The notes beneath the pieces are model-generated. The model ran no database searches. It was not told the origin of the DNA and saw nothing but the letters and a program-made list of their open reading frames with translations. A stretch of DNA of 64,000 nucleotides from Todiramphus chloris collaris (lineage: Eukaryota; Chordata; Aves; Coraciiformes; Alcedinidae): contig JANVCC010000010.1 in assembly GCA_025345505.1 (NCBI GenBank), positions 42,249,772-42,313,771 of the forward strand. Reading direction: 5' to 3'. Of this stretch, positions 12,401 to 27,400 are shown piece by piece (the stretch's first letter is position 1; the number at the start of each line of letters is the position of its first letter). Both the position numbers and the translations under genes were made by a program.

Positions 12401-15400
12401 CACTCGCAGCAAAAGCAGCAACTGTTGCCTGGAAGAAAAAAACAAGTGATTTGGCTATGTAGGGAGAACACTGATGTACACTCTTGTTCATTTGCAGGAA
12501 GAATTCATTCCTGTGAAAACACTTCACTATCTTATTCTGACTTTTTCTGATTATCTGAAAGCATTTAAGAAATGTTAAGTTCCATGCCATTGTTTTTGAA
12601 ATAAAGGAATAAGCAGAGGAATAGAGGGTTTAGGTGACTTGTCAAAGTTACCACAGAAAATTAGCAGCAGAGCCAGAAGTAGGCACCGGGAAGCCTGCCT
12701 GAGTGGTGGTGAACACTTATGATCACTAGTGCATTTCTTCTTTGCCTTTTCACAGGGAGAAAATTCATTACTGTGGTACAAGATGATGTGATCTCTACTG
12801 TGTTCCCAGTTGAAATAAAGTGGATGAACTGAATTGCTAACTCTCTGCTTGGCTTTCAGAGGTATGTAATTCTTTATTTTATTCTTTGGGCACAGAAAAA
12901 AATTCTAGAAGTGTATTCTTATTTTGAAAAGTTTAATTTTTAATCTTTATGAAATCTTGCAAACTAAATAGCTCCTGAAACAGGCACACAAGGTTTTATT
13001 ATATAATTGGATCACAACTTTTATTGAAAAATTAAATCTTAAAACCAATGGATTTATAAATGAGTTAGAAAAATCGTAGATTGTTCTTACTCTAGCAAAA
13101 AAATCCCATATAACAAACTGTGAAGCTTGCATCTAGAAAAATATTACATCTTAATACTTCATTTTTCACTACAAGCAATTTCCTACTCATAGATATTAGT
13201 TAATCATTAAAGAAACATTAAGAAAATCTTATGTGTGTTTGTAGTCCAAACTGCCCAAACAATTCTGCATTATACTAATATTTTCTTAGCATCCTAAAAA
13301 TGCTTATGCTCTAACAGAAGCTAGTGAATGATGTGACATAATGGATCATTCTCAGTTACATGTTTTTGCACATGCAGACCTTGTCATCATGCATACATTT
13401 TATGTCAGACATGAATGCACTAGGAGAATGCAATGCAGACAGCCCAGAAATAACCAGGAAATATTGCGATATTGGAACATTGCTCTGTAACCCTGCTGTT
13501 CTATATGAATAAGAAATGAGAATGGCAAACACTAATTGGATTTCTCCCCATTTACTGTACAACACAGCAATAATATCTGTTTACCTGCAGTGCAGACAAA
13601 CCAGGATTTCGTACACACGTTTCACTATATAGAACCACAGACCTTACCAATTTACATTGTCCATTAACTTTCAATTAGAAGCTTAAAATCAGAAGAACAG
13701 ACTACAGTAAAGAATGTAGTACTTAGTAAGGAAAATACACTGCAATTTAGTGTATATTGGGTTATTTGCTGGCTACTGTACAGCGTGCTTCTCTAAAATA
13801 CTGTAGAAATTGTTTTGTAACACACTCCCAATCTTCATCTTCTGATATAGATATAAATTAAAATCTCTTAACATAAATACATAATGGTAATATCTTAGTT
13901 CCATTAGGATTTCAGGGAGTTCTGTCACTAACTTCACAGAAGTGGGACCATAAAGAAATATCTCTGAAAAAGATTTATGGCTTTTGCAGATTTACCTGTT
14001 TTGCATAGTATCTGCTATGCCACCCAGAAAATAGTGCTGAGTACAAAATGATACTGAGAAAAAGAAAGCTATGGTGGATCTTCCTGTTGAGAAGCATCTA
14101 TCTCTGTGCACGTTATGAAAATACAAAGCACATTTCACACTGGCCCATAGAATGGGTTCTCCCATGGTTGTGTGAATTCCCTTAGGAAATTGTCGTTTTA
14201 GTAGTAGCAGTAATGTAGCTGTCATGGTCTAAGGATATGACAAAGGCATGTCTCCATGTGGATAAAGAGGCAATATATTTTATTAAAAGAGGTTATGCAT
14301 CAGAAAAAAATGGGCTTGCATTTGGCCATGGAGTTTTTTGATCAGGCCATTTTTGTTTCTGTTCATCCTTATTGCTTGCTCAGTACCTACAGTTCCCCTT
14401 AGTTATAAGTGGATTTTTGAGTGCTTAGTTTTCATCTCCCAAATCATTGTGTCCTCTGTGGATGAGCTGTATGGGAAAATAGTCCATTAAAATATTGGTT
14501 GTTGCAGGCAGACTTCTACAGAACGAACCAGTATATTTGCTTTTGCAAAGCAACTTTTCAAAAAGCATCAAATTCCATAAAATCATTCTCTTTTCTTAAG
14601 CTACAGAAGCAGCACAAAGGTTGAAATTTTCCATTATGATTGTTACCTGGGAAGTAGCACTGGTTCTAGACTCTGGGCTGCCACTGATGTCTAAATTTTC
14701 TTACAGTGTACACACGAATACCTGAAACACACACGCGCACAGTCAATTACTAGGTCACTTTGGTAGCACGTATTTCAACAGTTGCACATATCCTACCTTT
14801 GCAGTGGCCCTGGCTCGGAATTCGGGGCAGCCATTAACAGTTATGGTTTCATGCATGTATTGATACACCTAAAATGTTCACGAAAATAAAATGAAATTAA
14901 TTATAGAACAAAACAATGAATTTATATTAAACCAGACAGGACAGTCCCTTTGCTTACAAGAGTGTTTCATTAATGCTATATATATATATGCAATCATGTA
15001 GTCAAGTGCTAAACTTCTGTATGCTTAGGTTTACAGAGAACATCAATCTGTGTTTCTCATGACGTTTTGCAAACTTAACTACATTTTCCAACATGATTTG
15101 GAAACGTCATTTCCCAAACCCAGGACAGTTAGCTTCTATGTTGTCAAAAACTGGTGTCTCCAGACAACTGCTTTGAATGCAAATGATCTGAATTGATTTG
15201 AGTGGTGTTTTAGCTTCTAGCAATGGCTTCTTTGTTCTCCGAACTTTCCTATGAACTAAGGATTTAGGCAACTGGTGTTAAAAATTATGTAAATTGCTCA
15301 GCCTACAGATGCTGAAGAATAGGAGTGAATATTAAATTTTGGAAAAAGGTCACGGTACTGGTTTCCATCCACCACAGCTACAAATGGCAAAAAGGGGAAA

Positions 15401-18400
15401 AGGGTTGGCAGTCTGGTAGGTCAGACATGGACAATGGGTAGGATTGTCCTTTAGAAAGGAATTGTACATTCACATAAATGGCATAAAATCTAAATTGTCG
15501 ATACGTGCAACTCTCTGTCTGTTGTGTTTTTTCTTGTATACACTACTTATACACACTTTCTCATTAAGAAATATATTGCTACAGACATCCAAATGGAATG
15601 AAGATGTGTGGATCATTTCTGATCTCAGTGGACAGATGTAGTGCTAATCAAACACTCTAGACAGATCCCCAAACCTTTTTTGAGGGATACTGTAAACAAG
15701 GGAAAGGTAAAAAAGGAAAGGAGACAACAAATGCAATCAATTTTAAAGATTTCAAATATGCTAAATACTTTAAAAGTGCAGCAAAAAGATTATGTGTCCT
15801 GACTATTGTCAGCATGTAAGTCATTCTAGAACTTAATTCAGAAAAACTTGGTCCAGTGCAGAAAACCAAGATAAGGGGAGCACTCTGAAAAGTTTCCTGC
15901 TTTCTCCATTTGAAATGAAATCCTGCTTCCACTGGTGAAACTGATGTTGACCTCAGTAGAGGGCCAGGATTTTGCCATTAGTTTTAAAAATACAGAAAAA
16001 AGAAAGCTCTTCTATGTCCTTTAAAGGATCTCTGTTTTGTTCTGTCTTTGTACTGGATGATGCCATCATATAAATGAGTTCATTCTACATACTCAGCATT
16101 ATCCTGCACAGATCAGCTTGACGTTTATTGTATTATTTTGTAGGATATATTCTTATATAGGAACAACTACTACATTGTAGAAGAAGAATACTGTGTAATT
16201 GCAATAATGAATCATTAAATATTTGTTACTTCAAAACTACACTGTATTGAACCACTGACAATGCCATATTTTCTTGATATCTGTAGGATCCCCTTTGTCT
16301 TAAAGCATGAAAGCAGACTGCACATATCATTTTTGCTTGCACAGCTGTAAATGCTGTGGCTGGCGATAATGTCTAAAAGCATATATTTGATCATTGAACT
16401 ATTATGACATTAAATTATCTTGAAAACAGGTCACAAGATTTCAGGTATATGAGTAGTTACTAAGAAGTTCTTTAAAATATTAATTACTAAGGTAAAATAT
16501 CACAAAGGTGAGCTGATAATGATAATTCGTGTAATTATTTGCTAGGTTTGATGTTATATAAATTCTATATTGTCTACATCCTGTCAGTATCTAGATGGTA
16601 GGCTTCATAATATCCAATAGCCTGGTAATTAATTTGTATACTGGTGAAAGAACAAATTCCTGTGTGTGATTAAATTCACTCGTGTGTGATTAAACAAATA
16701 TGTCAAAGAAGAATCAACCAACTCAAAAACTTGTGAAAAATATGATCAATAATATAATATAATCCTTGGCTTCGTTTGTAAATTCTCAGTGATAACAGAT
16801 TTAAATTGTTCTGCGAAGAGTTATCAGTGATCATAATATCTATGGCACAATTCTTAGGAAAAGAAGTCTTGCATGTCGTATCTCACTCTCTATAAACAAA
16901 AAATACAACCAGTCTTGAATATCTGCTTGAGGCATTTGTAAATCTAATTCTCCTATTGGACCGTTACATAATGTGTAATGAAATTTGAGTTTAAGAAGAT
17001 AAAACATATACCTAAATAACTTTCTTCTTACTAAGGCAGTTTAACAACCAAACACAGAGTAACTGTACCTATTCCATCAAGCCTGTTAAACTATTTGTAG
17101 AGCTCAGATCTAACGATTAGTCATTCTAGCAATGCAAAAAAGCACAATGAAATCCATAAATAATGGTTGTTTGCCTGTAGCTACACTGACCCCTTTATCT
17201 TCACTGTTCTCAGCACCACCTTAGCCATGATTTGTGCACAACGAATCCATTCTGCTGCCTCTTCTATGTACACAGAACAGATAAACTGAAAATCTCTTTG
17301 TTCTCAAACTAAAGAAGGTGGCATTTAAATCCTCCCAGAGTGGAATATAGCTTCTTGTGCAATCAGTTGTACACAAGAAATAACTGAAATTGTTTCAGAA
17401 AAGCTTTCCTCTCAGTGCCTTCTATTATCTGTACATCTGATTACATTTTTAATATACAGTGACTCTCCTGAATCTAACAATGTCATCCTTAAGATGTCCT
17501 TGTAAGATCTTCTGTGAATTTCCTTATTTGGACGAAATGCCACTCAGTACAGAAGAAGACAAAGGTGCAGAATTTAATTGTAAGCATTTGAAAAGCTCCT
17601 TTAGGATATTTACTAAAGAAGTCTTTTAAAAGAGTGACCTTTTTTGACCGTGACAGATGAATCATTTTGAAAGGTATCATTGTGTAATATGAATGAATTG
17701 AAGAAAGACAATTAACATATCACAGAATCACAGACTGGTTGAGGTTGGAAGGAACCTCTGGAGGTCAGCTCGTCCAACCTCCTTGCTCAAGCAGGGCCAC
17801 CTAGAACCAGTTGCCCAGGTCAGTATCTAAAATGTTACTATATGTTACTAATTTGAAAAACAGCTGCATATCTATTTTTGTATGTACAGCCATTTCTTTT
17901 TAGAGTGTCTAAAAGACTACGTGAGTGCTGACTAATACTATTTGCTGATAAGACTCCATACACAGTCTGATGCTCTGATGCCTGGGGAAGAGTTTCCATA
18001 ATTCATTAATAATAGAGATTAAATTGCAGGTGAAATGTCAATGTTTCAAGAAGCAAAGCTGCAGCCATAAGGTAAATGGTAATATCTCAGATAATCTTCC
18101 TTCACAGCAATTTCCACCAAGACTGTCAGTGTCTATATGCTGAATGTTCATCAGGTAAAAGTGTGCTGCAAAGGGGGGTTTGTTCATACAGCTCTCATTT
18201 GGACTGTGGAGCTAAACATACTTGGCTGTGGTTTTTCTTTCCTGTGGTGCAGAGAATACAACACCCTCACCCAGAAATATTCCTGAAAGCATGAATATAG
18301 ATCTCAGATTTTTTCAGCTTCTGCAGGTAGTCTCCTCACACACCATATTCTAAAGTTATTCTCCCACAGTATTTAAAAAGTACAAAAAATGTTAAGGAAG

Positions 18401-21400
18401 GAAAATTACAACTAGAAAAATTTGAACTTGGAAGTGAATCTTGCTGGCACAGAGAAATGTACATTTTATTACTTCTCCTAGCAGGAGCTGTAGTGAGTCA
18501 GATGCAGCAGGTATAATTGTTATGACGATGGTCCTCATCCCCACACATTCAACTGGGAGGCAAAGCAGCTGGTTTAGCATTACTGAATCGTGGAAGGGGG
18601 ACTGCCTTACAGGTACTTTAGGAGCTAGCTTCTTAACAAAAATCACTCCATGTGGACTCATAACAAAGCAGCACGTACTGGGCTGGCCTAATTAAGTCAA
18701 TGCAAAGCTTTAGGAGGAGGTCCAGGAATAACAGTGCACTTAGCAGCCTGCTTTATAAAGCTGGCTAGAAGCAGCATTCTGTTTATAACCTGAATGATGT
18801 AGCATCTTTTCTGATGAGTTCTTGAATTTATAATATAATTAAATAGATGTTGTTCCATTAACTTCTGTAAGAGGTATTAGTTGCTTCATACCTGATGAGA
18901 TATTATGTAATTCTAAGTGTTACTGTACCTACAATAATGATGCTCAGTTGGCTTTAGAACAACTTGATCTGAACATCAGAAGAGAAGAGGCATGAAGCAG
19001 AAATCATTTTACAGCAATGAACAAGTTTTCAAAAAAACCCCATGAACAAAGCCTAAGAGTACACTGCAATTCAGACCTGAGAAATAGCAGGCCTAGATAA
19101 ACATAAGATCTCCTGCAGCTACTGAATTTGGGTAATTTGTAGAAAAAGCTGCTTTGTGGCAACTAGTCTGTATTAATGAGCTATTTATATCCGACAGATT
19201 GTGGTCATTCGAGGTTGCTGGCATTCTGCATATTTTTACATGGTAAGCTTTCATTAGCCTGTGAACAGTTACATGTTTGCATAGAGAAAACTGTTGGTGT
19301 CTAATTTCAAAACCAAACATCTGTATCATTTTCATAATTGTCATAACAATCTCTTTCCATGAAGGAACACTGCACGGATGTTGCCACATGCAGTAGAGAT
19401 GACAACCATTAAAAATCTCAGACCTGTAAATGAAACTCGGTCTTGGTTAATAACCTGAGGAAGTGAGACAGTTTTAATTTCAGAACATGTAGGAAAAATA
19501 TTATGAATGTTGGTTTTTATATTTTCATAGAGGATATTTTATTTAAAAGTTTCCTTCTTTGGGGGGAGGGGATTGTGAAGGAATCTAGGTCAGTTTTACC
19601 AAAGTGAAAAAACCAATCCAAATCTTGATGCATTATTAAGCTGTCCTTAGGCAGTAGTTAAAAAACAGTACATGCCTGAAATATTGTTAGAAATAAATTA
19701 ACTATAATCACTGTAAGGGCATAATATTTTAATTTAGTGTGGAATACTTTACGAAGGTTCCAGTTAAAATGCCACAATGTTACTTCCTCTAGCCTTTTTT
19801 TTTTCCATTTTTTCATGTTGAAAAGTGGGATGCTCACTCTGCTTTGACAGTATCTGCATTGCTGTCTGAAACCAAGTTTTGGTCCCTGAGTTCTTGCCAT
19901 ATGAAGCTGCACCTTTCCAAGAAACAACACAACAGGGATTACAGGCTGGGGCCAGAATCTCTTTCCGTCCTTCTGCACAAGCAGAAGAACATAGCAGATG
20001 TCCCAGGAAATGCATGCTGTCACATCCTCTGCACATATTGGATGAGTCAGTTGAAACACTCCTAGTGTTGCTGTTAGGACACACAAGACCTCTGAGTGCC
20101 CCCTCTTCTTCCTTCCAGTGTCGATTCTGTCTGGAAACATCCCTCTGACACGGTAAAGTCAATAGGAAGTTGCTTGGCACCCTCTTAAGAATAATGAAAA
20201 ATAGACTTCTATTTGCAAATAAAAATTGCTTCTATAAGGAACAGAAAAAATATGATTGGATCATTTAGTTTATTTCACGTCCCTTACACACTTCCATATT
20301 CTGCTCTTAATCAATGGCAACTATGATCTGGCATCTTTGAAGACAACATTAAAGCTGTCTCAGAAACTGTATGCTTTGCAATCACCAACCTGTAGCAAAA
20401 TACTGTCCTAAAAGTCTCTTCTGCTGCTTCTGCTGCAATATACGGGGATCAAAAGAAATAGCAACATGTGTGATTAGTTAATTCCTGTAAAACCACTTGG
20501 AATTCATAGCTTGTAATTTGTAAGTCTCTCTCTTAGACCCCACTGCCATTTACTTTTGAGTTCAAAAATATGCAAAGCATTAATAAACATTTTCTTCCAC
20601 TTTATCAGTAAGTCTGTATATACTGTTGGGGATGTCATATTCCTAGCCTTAACAAAATTGGCAAAACCTTGCCAAAATTAGCACCTGGATTAAACGTGAC
20701 ATAACCTGAGCCCATCATGCAAGTCCATCACAAGCATTCCTAACAAGTTGAGAAGGCACAGAGAAGGAAGGAAACTGCTGATGTATCTTGGTTTAAATTT
20801 CAACAAAAACAAAACAAAACAAAAAAAAAAAAAAAAAGAAACTACAATGGAGTTTTAAAACAGTTTTACAATTTCTTTTCTTTTCTGAAGGCACAATTAA
20901 AAAATGGAGATTGAGCAGCATTTCTCAGGAGTCTTATGAGTAACATCAGTTAAGCGGAAGCAGGGGGATACTGAAGCTCTGTTGAGGTAGAATCACTGGT
21001 GCAGTGGCTTCCAACAACCTGTCAGCACAAATATTCCTCAGTAGTTCACCTTGCTTCTGATTTCTCTCAAGAGAAAGAAGCAGACTTGAGATGAACTACA
21101 GCAAAGGCTATTGTGTTTTTTCTTAATAGTTTTAGGCAATTAAATATGATTTTGCAACAATAAACTAAAATGATAATGTGAGGAAAATAAAAAAGATGCT
21201 GAGATGCACCAATGATGTTCCACAGATGTCACCTTCTCACTGGAGTCATACGCAATGGCTGCTGTGTGCAGAACTAAGGACATCACCTAAGCACCACTCA
21301 CCAGAGAGTTTTAGTACAACTATCCAGATGAACTGTAACATGAATGAGATATGTCATTGCTTTGATTCTATATTTTTCAGGACTCTTGCAGTATTAAAAT

Positions 21401-24400
21401 ACGCATCTTTTGTGAAAGGCACAACTATGCAAGCAGAGCACAAATGTTAGTAGATATAAAGCCATCAGCCAACTCTGAAAATTGATCTGTAATTAAAATC
21501 AATAGGAGAAAGCACTGATTAAGGAAAAGTGATACAGTCTGGTCCCAGATTCTGGGGTGCTACATCTGTGAAATCAATGTATTTAGCTCTAGGCAGCTAA
21601 AAAATTGTGACAACAGCAGCTGTTTTAAATCCCCTGCAGTGAAGTCATGAAAGTCATAGGGACTTAGTAATTGCACAGAGACTTAATAATGCCTTCTCAT
21701 AGATAATACTTGGGCAGCTTAGTAAATTCATATAATTGCCATTAATGAAGGCCATCTGCTGAGTGACAAGCTAGTCATTCCAAAAGTTCTCATTCATGCC
21801 ATCCAGGGCTTGCAAGTAACAAGAGTAATGCTTCTATCACTTATGGTAAAGTGGTAAATGAAACTTCATTTCTTTTCAAAATTTGTTTACTTTCTGGTTA
21901 CAGTGACCCTAAAAAATAGTACGTATTTTCACACAGTAGAGTGAAAAAAAAAAATCCCAAAAAACACCCCATATATATATAAAAAACACAATTCTGTATT
22001 TACTGCTAACATAAGCTTTTCTGCTGAACTTTCTCAATGCCTAATACGGCTTGGTGGCAAGACAAAAAGCAGGCAGCCCTTCTTTTGAAATTTGATTTTT
22101 TTTCTGCTCTGATTTACATGCCTTACGAGTCCTTCTCTCAAGTCGTCATTATAGCTACAGTACTTGTAACCAGGAGAGGGAAAGCAAAATGCTGTAAACT
22201 AATTTTGCCATCTTTTCATCTTTGAATGAAGCTAAGTAATGCCCTTTTGAAATAGTGATGGAGGTACTCATTTAGTGGAAATTTTAATCTATATTTTATG
22301 TGGCTTTTCATTGCTGGGACAATGGTAATGGAAAAGGTACAGCAGAAGATTCTTGCAAATGCTACACAACCCCAGAATTCAGACAGGGTGGACTGGTTCA
22401 GCTGACATCATAATCCAGACCATTATCTAAAAAAAGATAAAAAGCTGAAACTTTACAATTAGCATCCAGGAATGCAAATTTTAATGAAAAGGTACAAATC
22501 AATCCATGCATGAGCATGTGAAAATCTGAATGAATTTGGTCAATCTGCACAATTCCTTATGTGCTACTGCCTGAGTACTACTGATGCAGTAGATCTGAAT
22601 AAGCTATCTGGAAGAGCAGAACAAGGTATAACAAGGTATCAGATTAGACTGAGAACTTTGCTTCCCAGTCAGTCTAATGGGACATCATGCTAATATAACC
22701 ATACTGCTTTTATGACCCAAATTACAAATTAAAGTTGATAAATGGCACTTGCTTTACATATATGAGTTGTCCTATTGCCCTTTTATTTATTAATTGCTTT
22801 ATTAGTAAGTCCAGTATACCACTTCTGCTTTATCCTGATCAACACCTCCATTTGCATGGGCAAATGTAACAGTAGGGGACTTTTGATGTCAAGCTTCCTA
22901 CTGAGCTTTAATCACAGTTCTATGCTGTGAATTACAGCAGTAAGTCTTCTCAATACATACTTTTTTTTTTTTTTTTTATTCCGAAGTTGCATTTTATAAT
23001 TTAAAAACTTCAAAAGCTGGGCTCACCCTGTAGAGATAAGAGACTGACTGGAATTGTATTTCTCCTGCTGTAACAAATATACAGCTCCCAGTGAAAAGAG
23101 TGAGTAACGCAGGGCATGATTTGAACTCTGGGGCTGTCCTTGGTACCAATCAAGAGAGTTTGGCCTGGGGAACCTCTATTTTTACAGAGAATGGGATTCG
23201 TCAGGCAGAAAACAATGGAATTCGGCTTTCAGAAGCTAGGTATGGGAGGTGGTGTAACAGCATTATATCAGAAACCGAACCACCAAATATTAATATTCCT
23301 GAAACACAATGAAACCAGGACTTTAAATGACTCCTATTTTAAAATGCTAAATAAAAAATTTTATGAAAAGAATTAATGAGAAATTTTGCCTGAGTCCAGC
23401 TAATACCCAGATTGATATTTTTAATACAGCCCTTTAAAATGGAGTACATCACTGTACCGGGATATCTGAAGTGAAAGCTAAGGATTCCAGCCAGCCTTCT
23501 GCTGTCACACACTGCATCACAGTAACGTAATGAGCACACTATCACCAGATTCAGCTTTCACCACCCAGCAGCCTTCTTTCGATTCGCTGATATTAGCAAA
23601 GACATATATCAGGGTTAATAGTGAAAAGCACAAGTAGGCAGCTTAAGGAAATGACCACTTAATAATACATTGCATGTCGGCATCATTGGGATTCCAGGAA
23701 TACAGATTGCTAAGGCACGAAAATGAAAATTATTAAAGGAAGCAATTCCAATATACACCTTGGATTGTTGAACTATCCTACCTAGCATATAGTGAAACTA
23801 TGTTTTTAATATCAGAACATAATCAAATATATCTCTAAAGTAAGTGGGGAACATCCAGATGTCATCAGAAATGGGTCAATGATCTGCCACTGCCATTTTT
23901 TTGCCTGTAAGTCATTAATGGTCTTTAAATGTCCAGGATGCTCTGTCCACAAAATAATTTTATAGTAAGTTTAAAAGTTTTAAACTACTGAAGTAGAAAC
24001 TGAATTATTTTCAAAGACAACATGCTGTTCCACAGAGTAATTTCACACAAAATACACAGCAGTAGTTGTGTTGACTATTCCTCCTTTTAAGAAACAACTA
24101 TCAGTGACCTACTCCTGCAAAAGTGCTCTTCTGTGATGAACTGATATTTTGGTGGGAGTCATAAGATAACAGAATGAAATAATGGTTATTTTTGTCTGTC
24201 TGGTTGCCACACCACATTTTTTATGAAGACTTTTGTATATGATTAGGTATTGATAAATGTTTCACCATAGGTATTTACCAGTCATATTTTCTTTTAAATC
24301 ATATCCATACAGAACAAATTAGATTTAATCTTAAAGTGGAAAATGGAGTAGTAGAGGAAGGCTGGAAGGAAAGTGAGATATGCTTGAATTTTATATATGC

Positions 24401-27400
24401 AACATACAAACATAGAAACTTGAGAATCAACCTGAAAGAAAATTTCTGCTCATCAGGAGATGCATAGGTTTAATTATCAAATTGTATCGATACTGTCCTG
24501 TATTTCAGTACCAATTACTAGATGTTAACAGTAAATGAAATTCCCATAATCTACTGAGGCATGCCACATTTTCTTGCTGATTCACTGTGTTTTGCTCAAC
24601 TGTTTATCCTATGTTCTGTACCTACAGGTCCTTAATGTTTCTTGCCAGACCACAAGTTCACCTTGTCTTACAGTTCTCATAACTTCCTTTTTACTGGCAA
24701 CAATTAAGTCACTTTATCAATTCAGGTTGCCTAGTTTTATTTTGTGTGTGAATATGCCTTCTCAGAAGTTCAATTATTCACTTCCACAGCCTTGCCCTTC
24801 ATCTGTTCCAATAATCCACTGTGAATCAGAAGACTATAACATAGCAACAGCTTTGAATAAACATCAAAAACACGTGGAAGGTTAACGGACTTAACAGTAT
24901 AATGGTCAATACTCATACATCTTTTGCCAGCTGACAAAGCTATAGAAGGCTAATTAATCTTCATTTAGCTAGGGAGATTTTGAAACAAGTCATTCTAAAA
25001 CACAATTTTTTTTTTTTTTTTCAAAACTCAATTTTAACATGACCAGGCTTCATTTAACTTGTTTTCTGGTTTAGGGGTCTTTGGGTGAAAAGGAAATACT
25101 GAGGCCATTACGTACTTCAATTATTCCGTTATTTTCAGATCTAAGATGTACTCTTGCCTAGTGCCAGACAAAATATTTCAGTTGGTGGTACTTATATTTA
25201 GCTAAGTGAGAACCATTAATCACCATTTCCTGACATAGCATCCTTGAAAAATGCCGAAGTACTTCTATTTAAATTTCATTCACTCAGACACTTAAAAAAG
25301 ATTTTATTTCTATGGGATATTAGTGTGGGGCTTTGAACTGGCGGGTTGATTTACTAAGTTCCCATAAATGCAATTCATTACAGCTATTTAATAGATTCCT
25401 ACATATTAGATTGGAATGTATATCCCGTAATAACATACTTTTAAAAGCTAAATGATCATAAAAGTGACCTCCTGCATCTGCAGTTAAAGAATTCCTACTA
25501 GTAGAAGGGACAGGTCACAATCCACCAGTCAAACTCAGCTCAATACTGAGTTTCTCTGGGACATATTTTAACAATCAAACTCACTGAAGTGTCCCTAATT
25601 TCTTAGACCGGAGAAGAAAATGTTTATTTTCTAAAGATACTCCATTACTGAGTTTATAGGACAACAGGCATCAGCCTTAACCTCTTTTATTAGATGAAAG
25701 AACATTAGACTCAGATCTTGCATTATATGATGAACACACCACACTACATATCTGAATCTCTGCATACATACAATAAGTAGTGTCTTCCAGAATTTGCATA
25801 CTAATACAAAGCCTGCCACTGCTCCTCATGCCATTTTAATTACTCCTACCTACTGCTTACACCCATTCTGCTTCACTGTGTTCTCCAGGATGGCTCTTGT
25901 ATTCCAAACAACTACTCTTCTTGTTACTTCCAACTGACTGTTAACGCCTTCGATTGTAAGGTCAACAACTTTTCCCCTCTAGTCTATGCAGGTGCTAATA
26001 GTGGGAAATAAAAACTAGCACTTTCACATCTTGCACTTGGGATGAGAAGATAGACAATGGGAGGGAGCATTTGCAGGGAGATTTCTGCCTAGCCTCAGCT
26101 GTATCAAGCTCAAATACACTCAGAAAAAAATGTGCTGTTCAATAAGGTAGCAATCAGTCTTTCATGAACTCCAGTGCTCACTGGATGCATTGCATGAAGG
26201 ACAAGCAATAAAGGCATTCCTGATTAATGGCAAGACCCTCCTCCAGTATCCTCCAAGCCCTTGCTGCAGCACTTGGAGATGTCCAACAATGTAATGTGAC
26301 CAAAATGTTCCATATTTTTCTTATTAGGTTGATTTAAGAAATGGAAGAAATTGTTTTCTGCAATTTTCCTACAATCCTTCAACCGGTGGAAAAAAAGTTC
26401 AGTCTAAATATTTGCTAAGGGCTTAATGTAAGTAACTGAGAAGAGAAGCTACATGTTGAACAACCTTAAGTACTAGCAATATATATATTATCTCAATACC
26501 CCCTTACTCCCCAAATTAAAAGATTTGTTACAGGACCTTTTATATTTGAAGATTTCTTATAACAAAAGATTTACATATATAGTGGTGAGTGGCATTAATA
26601 TTTTTTTTAGGGTATAGAAATTTTGTTCTCTGATATATACTAGATAGACAGGTTATATATGTAATGTATTAAATATTTAGAAATAAATAAATTTTTTTGT
26701 TTCTGAAGTTGGTAGAACCAATCTGAATGAGCAGTTGCTCATTCATCATCACTCAATTCTTGTGTAACAACTAGCTCCAGGCTTCTTAAAGTGACTATAA
26801 TTTGGTGTAAGAATCCAACAGTAATTAGATAGTCCATCATGTGCAGGTTGTCTTTACACAACACTGTACAAAGACCTTCTGTGCCACTGAGATGATTTTG
26901 TCAAAATCTACTTTCAGTTCACTGAACTGAGAGTGCATTCGTCTAAGCTATTTTCCTGCTTCCTAGGCTCTGTACCTGTTTCAACAAGCTTTGTGTTTGC
27001 TTCTGCTAAGACTGTTTTCCAGAGAAGAATATAAATTTGGTAAGATTTCAGTGATGATGCTGCAAGGATTGAAATCTGCCTTTTAACAACCAGAGTATCA
27101 GGCTCTGCTATTTAAAAAAAAAAATTCAACTAGCCCCACAACTTTTCAGTGCTCACTGGTCAATTAAAGAAGCATTTAGTTGGTTAAATGAAAGGACTAG
27201 TCAGAATATCAGCTTTTCAGGGTACATAGAGACATTATTTATTGCCATGGAACACTATTCCCTTTAAAAAGCCTTGAAAAATGCCATTTAATTAAGTGGA
27301 AGCCTCTCTCTGTTTCACATAGAAGAATATATTCCATGAAACAAAGAATTTGTTACATTTTGCTTATTAAACTGATGTCTGTTCCTCTCTTTCCTCCTCC

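Noticed and set aside
12147..12590. 147-codon minus-strand ORF as a complete gene
   Set aside because: Only 12219-12428 is exon; the flanks are intron read-through on both sides, with clear splice sites.
19658..20180. Overlapping ORFs of 160 and 138 codons on the minus strand
   Set aside because: No family resemblance, no splice or Kozak support, and several frames are open together by chance in an intron.
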